From: Ruminococcus sp.
Lineage (GTDB): Bacteria > Bacillota > Clostridia > Oscillospirales > Ruminococcaceae
Direction: 5' to 3'
Length of the DNA stretch: 53,423 nt
Assembly (NCBI GenBank): GCA_017519145.1
Contig: JAFWTA010000044.1
Location: forward strand, 1-53,423
Shown: positions 15,531 to 23,848 of the stretch, piece by piece
Layout of the letters: each line of letters begins with the position of its first letter
Numbering within the stretch: position 1 is the stretch's first letter
The notes under the pieces: generated by a model
The model's input: the letters and a program-made list of their open reading frames with translations, nothing else
Database searches by the model: none
Told to the model about the DNA's origin: nothing
Program-made: the position numbers and the translations under genes

Positions 15531-17951
15531 ATGTTGACTATCTATATTTTTATCGCACTCTTCATTATTATCCCGTTTGCAGTGCCTTTCATTATTATAG
15601 GCGCTGTAAGAAAAACGGAAAAAGGCAGTTCGGCTCCCATACAGCCGCAAGCTCCTGTAAACAGAAATATGGCTCCGCCGCCTGTGTACAGAGCGCCCTA
15701 TCCGCCTCAGCCGCCCTATACGCCCTACAACGTACCTCCTCAGCAGATGTACGCTCCCGGAAAAGAAAAGCATGATATGACCGTATCGAATGTTCTTTTC
15801 CTCATCGGAACTATATTTGTAGTACTTTCAGGACTCGCTTTCGGAGTTGCAAGCTGGGTACACACTTCTCACGAAGGCAGAGTAGCTATAATCATTGCAG
15901 CTTCGGCAGTTTCATTCATCCTCAGCACAGTTATCGGAAAGTTCCTCAAACTATCAGGCACATCGATATCATTCTATATCCTTGGTACAGGCTTCGTCTC
16001 AACAGCTGTACTGACAGCAGGTTTCTACCACCTTATGGGAGAATGGCTCTCATTCAGCGGTGATGGTGTATTCGCTCTCCTTGCTCTTGGTTCGGCAGCA
16101 GCCGCAGCAATGATGTTCATAGGCAGGAAGATCTTCAAAAAGTCCGCTCTTATGTATACTGCTCTTTCAATAACCGCACTTGCACTATTCTTTGCAGCAT
16201 TCCAGCTCGGAGATGACTTTACAGGAACAGCTCCTATACTCATAGTTCTTCAGGCATTCATTACAGCTCTTCTCTACGGTCTTAAAGCAGCTGACAAGTC
16301 AGCAAACGCAAAGCCATACAAGCGGGTCGGCTCCATCGCGGCTCTCATTTATGGTTCGATAGCTGCAATATATGTTCTCACAGTTCTTTCTTCCCCCACT
16401 GTACAGGGATACTTCATAATCTATTTCATCATCGGTCAGCTCATCTTCTACGGAGTATATCTCAAGCTGTATGCTCTTATCTATGCCGAATCAGTTGTAA
16501 GCCTGCTCCTCGCATTGATGGCAAGCCTTACAGTATATGAGGAATACAGCAAAAGATACAGCGTCATCGTATTTTTCACCTTATCATTCATATTTTATAT
16601 TATGCACAGCATCATTCCCGTATTGAAACACATCTTCACAAAGAGCCTTACATTCGGCACATCGGTTATAGCTTCACTGGTTTGTCTCGCAGTATTATCT
16701 GTGACAGGATATGTACCCGAGATGATCATCGGTTTCCTTATGTCAGCTATTATCGGCGGATATGTGCTGAGCAAAAATAAGACAATAAGCAATATTGCAG
16801 GAATATGTGCCGTATTTATGCCCGCAGCAGTCTTCGCAAGACTTTCAGGCATAATATCCTATGAAACCGATTTTTCACAAAAGAGCGTTAGTCTTGTATG
16901 TTTCAGCATACTCGCCCTTATCTTCACAGCAGCTGCATTTATACTCAATAATACCTTCAAAAGATCAGAAGACAGAAAGCTCGCCGCTGTTTATACTGAC
17001 ATCTGCGCAGCAGGCATAATACTCATGAGTATGACCGCTTTCAGATGCCTCTATATCATTCCCGCAGCAGTTTGCCTCCTGCACTTCGCAGTATCCAACA
17101 GGCTCCGCAACAACGCCGCATCGCTTCTCTCAGCAGCTTCATTCGCAATAACGATATATGTATGGATCACCGACAGCTTTGAAGACGAGATCTTCAAACT
17201 CCTTGCAATGGCATCAGTATTTGCTGTCTATATGCTCATCTCAAAGCTTATCTACAATAACGGCATCCTTACTTTCGGAACAGAAAAGACCACCTTTGAT
17301 CCTATGCTCATAACAGGTTGGTTACCCATGATCCTTATGTTCGGTCCCAGCCGCAATGCAGTTTTCGCAGCACTTATTGCAGCAGCTATATACGCTGCCT
17401 GCTTCATCAAGAAGAATACCGGCGAAACCACGGCATCTGTACTACTCTCAGTCACAACCGGTCTTACAGCCATCGCACTTATCACCAGACCTTTCCTCGT
17501 TCCTTCATCCGAGCAGCTCTCATCCAAGATAACCATAGCTATCACAGCACTTACAGGAGCTGCCTGCCGCTATATCTGGCGCAAGCACTCTGTTGCAGCA
17601 AAATACAGCTCAGATTCAATTTTCATTCTCTCATTCATCGCTCTCCTCATAGACGCTATATACTTTGACAACGGTGCAAACACTATATTCGTAATGACAG
17701 TTATGTTATTCGTGCTCATCGTATCCATAATGACAAGATCAAAGACATGGTTCATCACTTCAGCAGCCTGCCTCTTCACAGTAACGGTTTACGCAACAAG
17801 AGAGTACCTCATGGCACTTAACTGGTGGATATACCTGTTCTTCGCCGGAATGCTGCTCATCGTTCTCGCTGCAGTCAATGAATACTGCAAGAAGAATAAT
17901 GAGACTCTCCGTTCATCGGTCGCAAAAAGATTCAGCAGCTGGACATGGTGA
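15531..17951 (+). CDS. Large polytopic membrane protein with Pro-rich N-terminal loop (DUF2157/DUF2339-like)
   Basis: About 806 residues. One N-terminal helix (IYIFIALFIIIPFAVPFIII) is followed by about 60 residues rich in Pro, Tyr and Gln (APPPVYRAPYPPQPP), then roughly twenty hydrophobic segments to the C-terminus. This layout resembles the poorly characterised DUF2157/DUF2339 membrane proteins; I cannot assign a function. ATG 15531 is preferred because AGAAAGG ends 9 nt before it, whereas ATG 15522 abuts the site. The gene is alone between its own promoter/operator and a strong terminator. No catalytic motif is seen. Confidence 0.72.
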   Translation: MLTIYIFIALFIIIPFAVPFIIIGAVRKTEKGSSAPIQPQAPVNRNMAPPPVYRAPYPPQPPYTPYNVPPQQMYAPGKEKHDMTVSNVLFLIGTIFVVLSGLAFGVASWVHTSHEGRVAIIIAASAVSFILSTVIGKFLKLSGTSISFYILGTGFVSTAVLTAGFYHLMGEWLSFSGDGVFALLALGSAAAAAMMFIGRKIFKKSALMYTALSITALALFFAAFQLGDDFTGTAPILIVLQAFITALLYGLKAADKSANAKPYKRVGSIAALIYGSIAAIYVLTVLSSPTVQGYFIIYFIIGQLIFYGVYLKLYALIYAESVVSLLLALMASLTVYEEYSKRYSVIVFFTLSFIFYIMHSIIPVLKHIFTKSLTFGTSVIASLVCLAVLSVTGYVPEMIIGFLMSAIIGGYVLSKNKTISNIAGICAVFMPAAVFARLSGIISYETDFSQKSVSLVCFSILALIFTAAAFILNNTFKRSEDRKLAAVYTDICAAGIILMSMTAFRCLYIIPAAVCLLHFAVSNRLRNNAASLLSAASFAITIYVWITDSFEDEIFKLLAMASVFAVYMLISKLIYNNGILTFGTEKTTFDPMLITGWLPMILMFGPSRNAVFAALIAAAIYAACFIKKNTGETTASVLLSVTTGLTAIALITRPFLVPSSEQLSSKITIAITALTGAACRYIWRKHSVAAKYSSDSIFILSFIALLIDAIYFDNGANTIFVMTVMLFVLIVSIMTRSKTWFITSAACLFTVTVYATREYLMALNWWIYLFFAGMLLIVLAAVNEYCKKNNETLRSSVAKRFSSWTW

Positions 17952-17959
17952 ATATCTGT

Positions 17960-17991
17960 AACGCTCCGCAAGCCGCGGAGCGTTATCTTTT
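17960..17991 (+). terminator. Terminator of the large membrane protein gene
   Basis: Ten-bp arms AACGCTCCGC/GCGGAGCGTT with a 5-nt loop, followed by ATCTTTTTT. Confidence 0.9.
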
Positions 17992-18003
17992 TTCGCAGCA
18001 CCA

Positions 18004-18043
18004 TATCTCCGTTTACCTTGCTTTATTTCAAATAATATGTTAT
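18004..18043 (+). repeat. Left 40-bp direct repeat (attL) of the 18-23.8 kb element
   Basis: Matches 23787-23826 at 37 of 40 positions, with the last 27 bases (CTTGCTTTATTTCAAATAAT and on to TATGTTAT) identical. It directly follows the terminator of the upstream gene. In this copy the -10-like hexamer reads TATTAA rather than TATAAT. Confidence 0.8.
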
Positions 18044-18130
18044 TAAAAAGCCACTGTACCGCTGCGCTGCATATCCGAGAGAAAACCGCACAGGATCGCA
18101 GGTTACAGCACTTAATGGCAGGCTGATACA

Positions 18131-18169
18131 AAACAGAGCTGTTGCTAAGTTACTGCAACAGCTCTGTTT
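18131..18169 (-). terminator. Terminator of the LysR gene
   Basis: A perfect 15-bp inverted repeat, AAACAGAGCTGTTGC and its complement, with a 9-nt loop. On the minus strand it ends in TTTTG. It lies just past the LysR stop. Confidence 0.8.
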
Positions 18170-18172
18170 CTG

Positions 18173-19042
18173 TTATAGACATTCCTCACAGCAAGCAACA
18201 AATCTCTCCGCAGCAAGTGACAGCGACCGCCTGCTTCTGTATGCAAGCCCGATCTCACGGTATGCAGGCACATCTATTGGCTTTGTGAGAATGTGATATG
18301 GGATCCTTTGGAGTATCAGTTCAGGCAGGATTGCAATGCCCAGCCCTTGCTCGACCATTGACATGACCGCATAATCGTCCCATGTTGTGAAGCGCACATC
18401 GGGGTGTATGCCGTTGCGTTCAAACAGCTCTGTGATCTCATAATTGCCGCCCTTTTCCAGCATCATGAACGGCTGACCGTCAAATGCCGTTATCGGAAAT
18501 TCTTTCTGCTCGGCGAGTGGGTGGCTTTCGGGGATAACTGCAAGCAGCGGGTCATGCTTCAGGCTTATCGTTTCAAACTCATGCTGCGTCGGCAGACGAA
18601 GAAAGCCGCAGTCTACTCGTCCCTCGGCGATCCACGCTTCGATCTCGCTGTAATCTCCGAGCAGCAGTTCATATTCGATATTAGGGTAGCTTTCCTGAAA
18701 CCGTTTGATAATACCCGGCAGCCAGTGTGTTGCAACGCTTGAAAAAGTCCCGATGCGGATAAGGCCCGACTGCAAGCCGTTCAGCTCGTCCACCTGCATA
18801 CAGAGCTTGTCATATTCCTCGCAGACGCTCCGCACATAGGGCAGTATCCTCGTTCCGTCCGAGGTGAGCCGAACTCCAGATTTTCCTCTTTCAAGCAGTG
18901 TTATCTTCCAGTCGTTTTCAAGATCGTTTATCATACGGCTGATGCCCGACTGCGAGTAGTTCAGCATTTCAGCAGCTTTGGTAAAGCTACCGTATTCGAT
19001 TGTTTTCACAAATGCAAGATACTTGCTGATATTCATTTCCAT
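18173..19042 (-). CDS. LysR-family transcriptional regulator
   Basis: About 289 residues. The N-terminal winged HTH is clear (MNISKYLAFVKTIEYGSFTK, then AAEMLNYSQSGISRMINDLE), followed by a substrate-binding domain (LIRIGTFSSVATHWLPGIIK, later MVEQGLGIAILPELIL). The start at 19042 is chosen because AGGAG lies 7 nt upstream; the frame extends further without such a site. It is divergent from the MATE gene and very probably controls it in response to an unknown ligand. Codon choice is more GC-rich at third positions than in neighbouring core genes, in line with acquisition on the element. Confidence 0.9.
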   Translation of the reverse strand: MEMNISKYLAFVKTIEYGSFTKAAEMLNYSQSGISRMINDLENDWKITLLERGKSGVRLTSDGTRILPYVRSVCEEYDKLCMQVDELNGLQSGLIRIGTFSSVATHWLPGIIKRFQESYPNIEYELLLGDYSEIEAWIAEGRVDCGFLRLPTQHEFETISLKHDPLLAVIPESHPLAEQKEFPITAFDGQPFMMLEKGGNYEITELFERNGIHPDVRFTTWDDYAVMSMVEQGLGIAILPELILQRIPYHILTKPIDVPAYREIGLAYRSRRSLSLAAERFVACCEECL

Positions 19043-19062
19043 ACTGCTTCTCCTATCTGATT

Positions 19063-19120
19063 TTATCATACTATCTATGATAAACATTCGCTTTTCAAAT
19101 CTATGATACTATGATATACT
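19063..19120 (+). promoter_or_regulatory. LysR operator and MATE promoter region
   Basis: A palindrome TTATCAT-N7-ATGATAA (19063-19083) has the T-N11-A layout of LysR boxes. The heptamer TATGATA occurs three times (19076, 19102, 19110), the last two 8 bp apart within the MATE promoter. That promoter is TTTTCA (19092-19097), 17-bp spacer, TATACT (19115-19120). Confidence 0.6.
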
Positions 19121-19150
19121 GAATTCAGCGAAAAGTCAAGGAGGAATTCT

Positions 19151-20488
19151 ATGAAAAAGGAAATAGATATGCTGAACGGCTCACTTTGGAGGAAGATCAT
19201 TCTGTTTGCACTCCCCATTATCACCACAAGCATCATGCAGCAGCTTTTTAATTCCTGCGATACAGCGATCATAGGGCGGTTTGGTGAAAACGGAGCACTT
19301 GCCGCTGTCGGTATAAACGGCGAGATCGCAGCTATGTTTGTGAGTCTTTCGGCAGGCTTGGCTGTGGGAGCGAATGTGCTGATCTCACGGTTCATCGGTG
19401 CGGGTGAAAACGGGCGAATAAAAAATGCGGTCTATACATCTGTACTGACTGCATTCATTTCGGGAATGATCCTGCTGCTATTCGGTGAGCTGTCCGCTTT
19501 GCCGCTTCTCAGGCTTATCCACACACCCGATGTAATCATTTCAGATGCCGTGACCTATCTGCGTATCTATCTGCTTTCCGTTCCTTTTTTGATGCTATAT
19601 GATTTCGGGGCAACGGTCTTTCGGGCAAGGGGTGACAGCAAGCGTCCGCTGATCGTGCTGACCTTTTCGGGCGGGTTGAATGTTCTGCTGAATATGCTGT
19701 TTGTGATCGTATGCAAGATGAATGTGATCGGTGTGGCTTTGGCGACCGTCCTTGCAACGGCGGTGAGTGCAGTCTCGGTCATCGTTTTGCTGGTGCGTGA
19801 GGAAGGCGAATACAAGCTGACACGGGGAACAATCGAAAAATCCGATATGAAGCAGATCGTTCAGATCGGTATTCCTGCGGCTTTGCAGGGAGCTGTGTTC
19901 TGCCTTGCTAATATATTTGTACAGTCTGCGGTCAACACCTTCGGACCGGACGCTGTGGCAGGCTCGGCAGTTGCAATGACCTTTGAATACTTTGCCTACT
20001 ATGTCATAATCTCGCTGGGGCAGGCAGCAACGACCTTTGTATCGCAAAATTTCGCCGCACATCAGCTTGACCGCTGCCGCAAGATCACAGTGATCTGCCT
20101 GATTCTCAGCTTTATCTCCTGTGCATTGTTGACCGTTCCGCTGTCGGTATTCTGTCACAGCGCATCGAGCCTGTTCACTCAGAATGCAAAAGAGATCGAA
20201 ATGTCCTGCCAAAGAATCCTGCTGATACTCGTTTTCGAGCCGATCTGCACCTTCTATGAGATACCAGCGGGTGCGCTCAGAGGACTTGGCTATTCAGCAC
20301 TTCCTGCTGCGGAAACGATCATCGGCACCTGCCTGTTCCGCATCATCTGGGTGTTCACTGTGTTCCGCCGCTTTGACAGCTTGCAAAGCCTTTATATTGT
20401 GTTCCCGATCACATGGGTAGTGACATCTCTGTTGGTAATGGGCAGCTATCTGCATTTGAAAAAGCGATTGATAATATCTGAATTTTGA
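19151..20488 (+). CDS. MATE-family efflux transporter
   Basis: A 445-residue membrane protein with about twelve helices in two MatE halves. The first begins WRKIILFALPIITTSIMQQLF with the signature DTAIIGRFGENGALAAVG; the second starts near MKQIVQIGIPAALQGAVF with AGSAVAMTFEYFAYY. Such proteins export cationic drugs or metabolites using Na+ or H+ gradients. AAGGAGG lies 6 nt before the ATG. It is cargo of the decayed element, with the adjacent LysR as likely regulator. Substrate unknown. A weak GGAACA/TGTTCC hairpin (20584-20599) follows, without a T-run. Confidence 0.92.
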   Translation: MKKEIDMLNGSLWRKIILFALPIITTSIMQQLFNSCDTAIIGRFGENGALAAVGINGEIAAMFVSLSAGLAVGANVLISRFIGAGENGRIKNAVYTSVLTAFISGMILLLFGELSALPLLRLIHTPDVIISDAVTYLRIYLLSVPFLMLYDFGATVFRARGDSKRPLIVLTFSGGLNVLLNMLFVIVCKMNVIGVALATVLATAVSAVSVIVLLVREEGEYKLTRGTIEKSDMKQIVQIGIPAALQGAVFCLANIFVQSAVNTFGPDAVAGSAVAMTFEYFAYYVIISLGQAATTFVSQNFAAHQLDRCRKITVICLILSFISCALLTVPLSVFCHSASSLFTQNAKEIEMSCQRILLILVFEPICTFYEIPAGALRGLGYSALPAAETIIGTCLFRIIWVFTVFRRFDSLQSLYIVFPITWVVTSLLVMGSYLHLKKRLIISEF

Positions 20489-20634
20489 ACTCCGGATTCA
20501 AAGTTTCGACGCTCAAAAGTAAATCTCTTTCATATTCTGCGGCATAGACGCAAACATCATTTATAAACAATCCCCTCGCCAAAGGAACACCCGTGTTCCG
20601 ATTGGATTCGTTTATTTTTCAGTCCTCATTACAA

Positions 20635-21582
20635 TTACTCCATTTCAATATCTATCCTCTGCTCCTGATACAGCTCATTATCAATGAGTTCAGGCTTATC
20701 TCCGACAAAAGCCTTCGCAGCTTCATCATCACCCTGCAACTGCCACATGAACCACGCTGTCACATAGCCGTCGGCAGAATAGAGCATCTTACCGTGTTCG
20801 CAGTCCTTTTTTCTTGCCATTGCTTTCGATGCGCTGATATCCTCATACATTTCAGGCAGCTTCTCGGAGGGAATGACTGTTTTCATCTCAAAATCGCCCT
20901 TTGTGCCTGCGACCATGAAAATGGGGATATTCACCTTTGAAATATCATAGGCCCATTCAAGACCAGCCGAAAGCTCAGGATTTGAGGGACTCTCTGCAAC
21001 TACAGTTTTATACATATCACCGTGCTTGGTATCGGTCACTGTATTGATCGCACCCACACCGCCCTGTGAATGGCCAAGAGAACCGATGTTGTCGGTATCT
21101 ATCTTCTGATAGAAAATGCTCTCTTTGTCATCGCTGCACTTGAGCAGATAGTTCAGGCTCATGTCGGACGCAAAGCCGTTCCGCGAATATTCCTCCTCGT
21201 TGCCGATAACGATGAAGCCCCAGCTTGCGAAATGCTCAAACATAGCCTTTGATTTCGAGCCTTTCACGCCTGTTCCGTTGCTTACAACGATAACGGGATA
21301 TTTCTTGTCAGCGGAGGTCAGTTCTTCGGGGTAATATATCTCATATTTCTTGTAATTTTCAGGCACTTTGGCTTCAGTATATGCCGTTTTGTATGTACCG
21401 TTTTTGAGATATTTCGCTTCGATCTCACCGCCTGCTTTCACGGTTTCGGTGTAATTCTTCAGGACAGCAGGAGTCAGCTCTATTACAAGCTCGTGCGGAG
21501 TTTCCGCAAATCCTCGTTCAGCCCAATCTAAAATAGCATTGAAGATAATGCCGTTCCAGGCAAGATGAAAAATCCGCATCAT
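20635..21582 (-). CDS. Alpha/beta hydrolase (lipase/dienelactone-hydrolase-like), probably 5'-truncated
   Basis: The frame encodes an alpha/beta hydrolase with the nucleophile elbow GHSQGG, an oxyanion-type YPVIVVSNGTGVKG, an acidic-loop candidate in VAGTKGDFEMK and the His candidate in CEHGKM. It resembles secreted poly(ester)/lipase-type hydrolases. The nominal ATG at 21582 has no ribosome binding site, and the frame stays open upstream to a TAG at 21640-21642 with no ATG, GTG or TTG. The natural N-terminus, presumably with a signal segment, therefore appears lost where the frame runs into the hairpin at 21635. Probably a pseudogene fragment; substrate unknown. Confidence 0.55.
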   Translation of the reverse strand: MMRIFHLAWNGIIFNAILDWAERGFAETPHELVIELTPAVLKNYTETVKAGGEIEAKYLKNGTYKTAYTEAKVPENYKKYEIYYPEELTSADKKYPVIVVSNGTGVKGSKSKAMFEHFASWGFIVIGNEEEYSRNGFASDMSLNYLLKCSDDKESIFYQKIDTDNIGSLGHSQGGVGAINTVTDTKHGDMYKTVVAESPSNPELSAGLEWAYDISKVNIPIFMVAGTKGDFEMKTVIPSEKLPEMYEDISASKAMARKKDCEHGKMLYSADGYVTAWFMWQLQGDDEAAKAFVGDKPELIDNELYQEQRIDIEME

Positions 21583-21634
21583 TTCGATGGTGAAAAGATC
21601 AGCCTTCCTGCTGAAAACTGAATAAGCATCTGAT

Positions 21635-21678
21635 AAGGGCTATGCCTTCCGTACACGGTCACGGAGGACATAGCCCTT
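21635..21678. repeat. Long near-perfect hairpin at the truncated end of the hydrolase
   Basis: An 18-bp imperfect inverted repeat, AAGGGCTATGCCTTCCGT against ACGGAGGACATAGCCCTT, with an 8-nt loop (two mismatches). It marks the point where the hydrolase frame ends. It could be a terminator left from a lost upstream gene or a recombination end. Confidence 0.55.
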
Positions 21679-21682
21679 TCCT

Positions 21683-22080
21683 TATGCTGTGATTATATCG
21701 GTCCTGAATCTCCTGTATCACAGTCGCACCGTCCTTGAAGCTAAACATTTACGATTGCGCACCGAGCTTTCATGTTCTGCCCGGTGTGTTATTTCTGATT
21801 ACATCGGGGAAAACTGAGTGTTTCCGAGAGTTAGTTCGCAATGCGGATAAACTTTCCGCTTCACTGCGCAATAAAAATTGATGTAACTGATTGAGTAGAT
21901 CCGCAGGGGTAACTGTTTTGGGCAAGGGCTCCCAAAACGAGATTTTTGACGGGCAGATGTTCAAAAAGCTTTGAAAGTGGAAAGTATGCACCACTTTCTG
22001 TGGCTTGCTATTCCGAGAAACACCCAAAGTATGACCATACTATGATATTTATCATTTCTTTTTGCATCGGCATAACCTCT
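21683..22080. other. Non-coding stretch with two inverted repeats, possible oriT remnant
   Basis: No convincing gene is seen. Two inverted repeats occur 51 bp apart: GTTTTGGG/CCCAAAAC (21915-21938, 8-nt loop) and AAAGTGG/CCACTTT (21974-21997, 10-nt loop). Paired short inverted repeats beside an integrase module are typical of transfer origins of mobilisable elements. The assignment is inference; no nick site can be proven. Confidence 0.3.
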
Positions 22081-22192
22081 CTTTCTGACTGAGCTTGTTG
22101 AGGACGAGCCTGCCGAGAAGCAGGAGAAGGCAAGTGCGGAAAAAAAGATCAGCAAGAAGTCCCTGTTTGACTATCTGAACGGTGCAGCCTGA
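22076..22192 (+). pseudogene. C-terminal remnant of an unknown mobile-element protein
   Basis: A frame of 38 codons without a start reads LTELVEDEPAEKQEKASAEK, then KISKKSLFDYLNGAA and stop. Charged Lys/Glu-rich tails like this end many relaxase or replication proteins of mobile elements, and a terminator-like hairpin follows at 22202-22254. I read it as the tail of a deleted gene. Family unknown. Confidence 0.35.
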
Positions 22193-22201
22193 TAAAGAAA
22201 A

Positions 22202-22254
22202 ATGTATGCTTTGGCAATGCGCACGAAAAAGAAAGCCTTTGCCAGAGCATACAT
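22202..22254 (+). terminator. Terminator-like hairpin upstream of the integrase
   Basis: ATGTATGCTTTGGCAA pairs with TTGCCAGAGCATACAT (15 of 16) around a 21-nt loop, 10 nt after the stop of the remnant frame. There is no good T-run, so it may be structural rather than a terminator. Confidence 0.4.
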
Positions 22255-22349
22255 ATTAAAGTGTAGAAAAACCAAAAGAATAGTGACGAGCAAAGCGAAT
22301 CATGGTATAATTGATAGTACGATATATTCGCTGTCGGAACGGAGGAATT

Positions 22350-22400
22350 ATGTTTAAGACAGTGAACGCCGTCATAATCAGAAAGGTGGCGGTCAGATGA
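22350..22400 (+). CDS. 16-codon leader frame before the integrase pseudogene
   Basis: ATG at 22350 is 3 nt after GGAGGAATT and encodes MFKTVNAVIIRKVAVR before a TGA that overlaps the integrase ATG (ATGA). A -10 TATAAT with upstream TGG lies at 22306-22311. It may be a leader peptide or the stump of an excisionase gene. Too short to identify. Confidence 0.35.
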   Translation: MFKTVNAVIIRKVAVR

Positions 22401-23574
22401 ATATTCAGGAACGCAGAAACAAAAATGGGAAGATCACTTCCTATGGCATCAGGGTGTTCGATCATCGTGATACACAGTCAGGCAGACAGGTTTTCAGGAC
22501 CTTGTCCATCAAGTATGATCCTGATAAGACCGAAGCGTGGAACAGGAAAAACGCAGAGAAGCAGGGTATCATTTTTGAAGAACAGGTCGAGGAACAGACC
22601 GCTAGCGACTCCCATATCACCATTGATAACTACTGCGATTATGCGCTCGGTATCAAGAAACAGACAGGGCTTTCCCCCTCGACTGTGTACACCTACAACG
22701 GCTATCGTCAGCGTGTTGCGACCTACATCGGGCATATACAGCTCAAACAGCTTACCCCTGCGGCGATCAACAAGGCATATTCCGATATGCTCAGCACAGG
22801 CGTGTCAAAGGCGACGGTCTATCAGTACCATCTGTTCATCCATTCGATCCTTGCAATGGCATTTAAGGAAAAACTGATTTCTCGCAATTATGCAAGTGCA
22901 GCAACTCCGCCCAAGCGTGACCAGAAGGAAGCCGAAGCTCTCTCGGAAGACGACATCAACGCATTTTTCAACGCTTTGTAAGCTGACAAGAAGCACTATA
23001 TGTATCATGTCATGTTCAGTGTAATGCTTGCGACCGGATGCCGTATCGGTGAGATCTGTGCACTGACGTGGGAGAACATAGACTTTGAGAATAACCGTAT
23101 TCACATCTGCAAGCACTTTATCGTTGACAAGACAGGCTCTCATATTCGTGACGGCTGCAAGACAAATGCAGGTGACAGCCGGCTCACAATGGACAAAGGT
23201 GTCATGGATATGCTCAGAGAGTACAGGGCTTTCTATGATGAAACGGCTGAGAAGTACGGCAGCAAGTGGAACTATGAGGATAACGCAGTTTTCTTTTCTC
23301 ATAAATAATACGGCACATTCTTAAATCCTGCAACAGCAAGAAGCTGGCTGAACAGTTTTACCGAAAAAAACGGACTGCCGAGGATACATCCGCATATGTT
23401 CCGTCATACATCGGTGAGCTTGCAGTTGCAGGCTGGCATCAGCATCGCAGACGCAGCTAAGAGAGCAGGTCATGCACGTCCTGATGTGACTCACACACAC
23501 TCAAAAAGAATGATCTGCATTGCTGTGAAGCTGTGACAAAAGCTATGCCCAAAATGCCGAAGCGTGAAGCGTAG
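22397..23574 (+). pseudogene. Tyrosine recombinase/integrase pseudogene
   Basis: Reading one frame with repair gives a complete phage/ICE integrase: N-terminal arm-binding domain (NIQERRNKNGKITSYGIRVF), SAM-like core-binding domain (GLSPSTVYTYNGYRQRVATY) and catalytic domain with the Arg in ATGCRIGEICALTW and HMFRHTSV. An in-frame TAA at 22979-22981 and a second at 23306-23308 break it. Near 23490 a small deletion shifts the frame and removes the segment that should hold the nucleophilic Tyr; after the shift the usual tail (THTLKKNDLHCCEAVTKAMP) resumes to a TAG at 23572. Excision activity is therefore lost. Confidence 0.88.
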
Positions 23575-23633
23575 TGACCGGATATGTCAAGTTGTGTAAA
23601 GTCTATCTTTTTGTGTCTTGAAGTGTCATGAAA

Positions 23634-23668
23634 GTTGACCGAATGTTGACCAAAGCACACAGTTGACC
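23634..23668 (+). repeat. Three GTTGACC direct repeats beside attR
   Basis: GTTGACC occurs at 23634-23640, 23645-23651 and 23662-23668 (11- and 17-bp steps), between the integrase and the right repeat. The position and phasing suit arm-type integrase binding sites. A perfect palindrome GTGAAATTTCAC follows at 23709-23720. Confidence 0.4.
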
Positions 23669-23786
23669 GCTGAAATCGCCCGAGAACATCATATTTTCGC
23701 AGTGAGGGGTGAAATTTCACGGTTAATATGATATAAGCGGCGAGCCGCCGCCCCTGTTTCGCGGCAATGCTTTGCAAAAAGCACTT

Positions 23787-23826
23787 TATCTCCGCGTATC
23801 TTGCTTTATTTCAAATAATATGTTAT
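23787..23826 (+). repeat. Right 40-bp direct repeat (attR), overlapping a promoter
   Basis: The partner of 18004-18043. It contains TTGCTT (23801-23806) and most of TATAAT (23824-23829) at 17-bp spacing, which is the only good promoter for the two-component operon starting at 23849. The element therefore inserted in this promoter, and the junction restores it. Confidence 0.8.
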
Positions 23827-23848
23827 AATTCAATTCAGGAGGTGCAAT

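Larger units (their letters stand above)
18004..23826. mobile_element. Decayed integrated element bounded by 40-bp direct repeats
   Basis: A 5.8-kb block lies between two 40-bp direct repeats and ends, beside the right repeat, in a tyrosine integrase pseudogene, the usual geometry of an integrative element. Cargo is a divergent LysR/MATE pair and a 5'-truncated alpha/beta hydrolase. The middle (21600-22250) holds only hairpins and a short coding remnant that suggest lost transfer genes. The integrase has two stops and a deletion, so the element can no longer excise on its own. Outside the repeats, the flanks read as an ordinary gene end and a promoter. Confidence 0.7.

Noticed and set aside
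18004-18043. The 40-bp repeats as a dispersed repeat or insertion-sequence end
   Set aside because: Only two copies were seen, in direct orientation, one directly beside an integrase relic; there is no transposase or terminal inverted repeat.
21770-22027. An 85-codon minus-strand frame in the element
   Set aside because: No ribosome binding site and no domain; it reads across both inverted repeats of the suspected oriT-like region, so it is probably non-coding.
23634-23668. GTTGACC repeats as a CRISPR array or plasmid iterons
   Set aside because: Only three 7-bp units with unequal short spacing; there are no spacers, cas genes or replication gene nearby.
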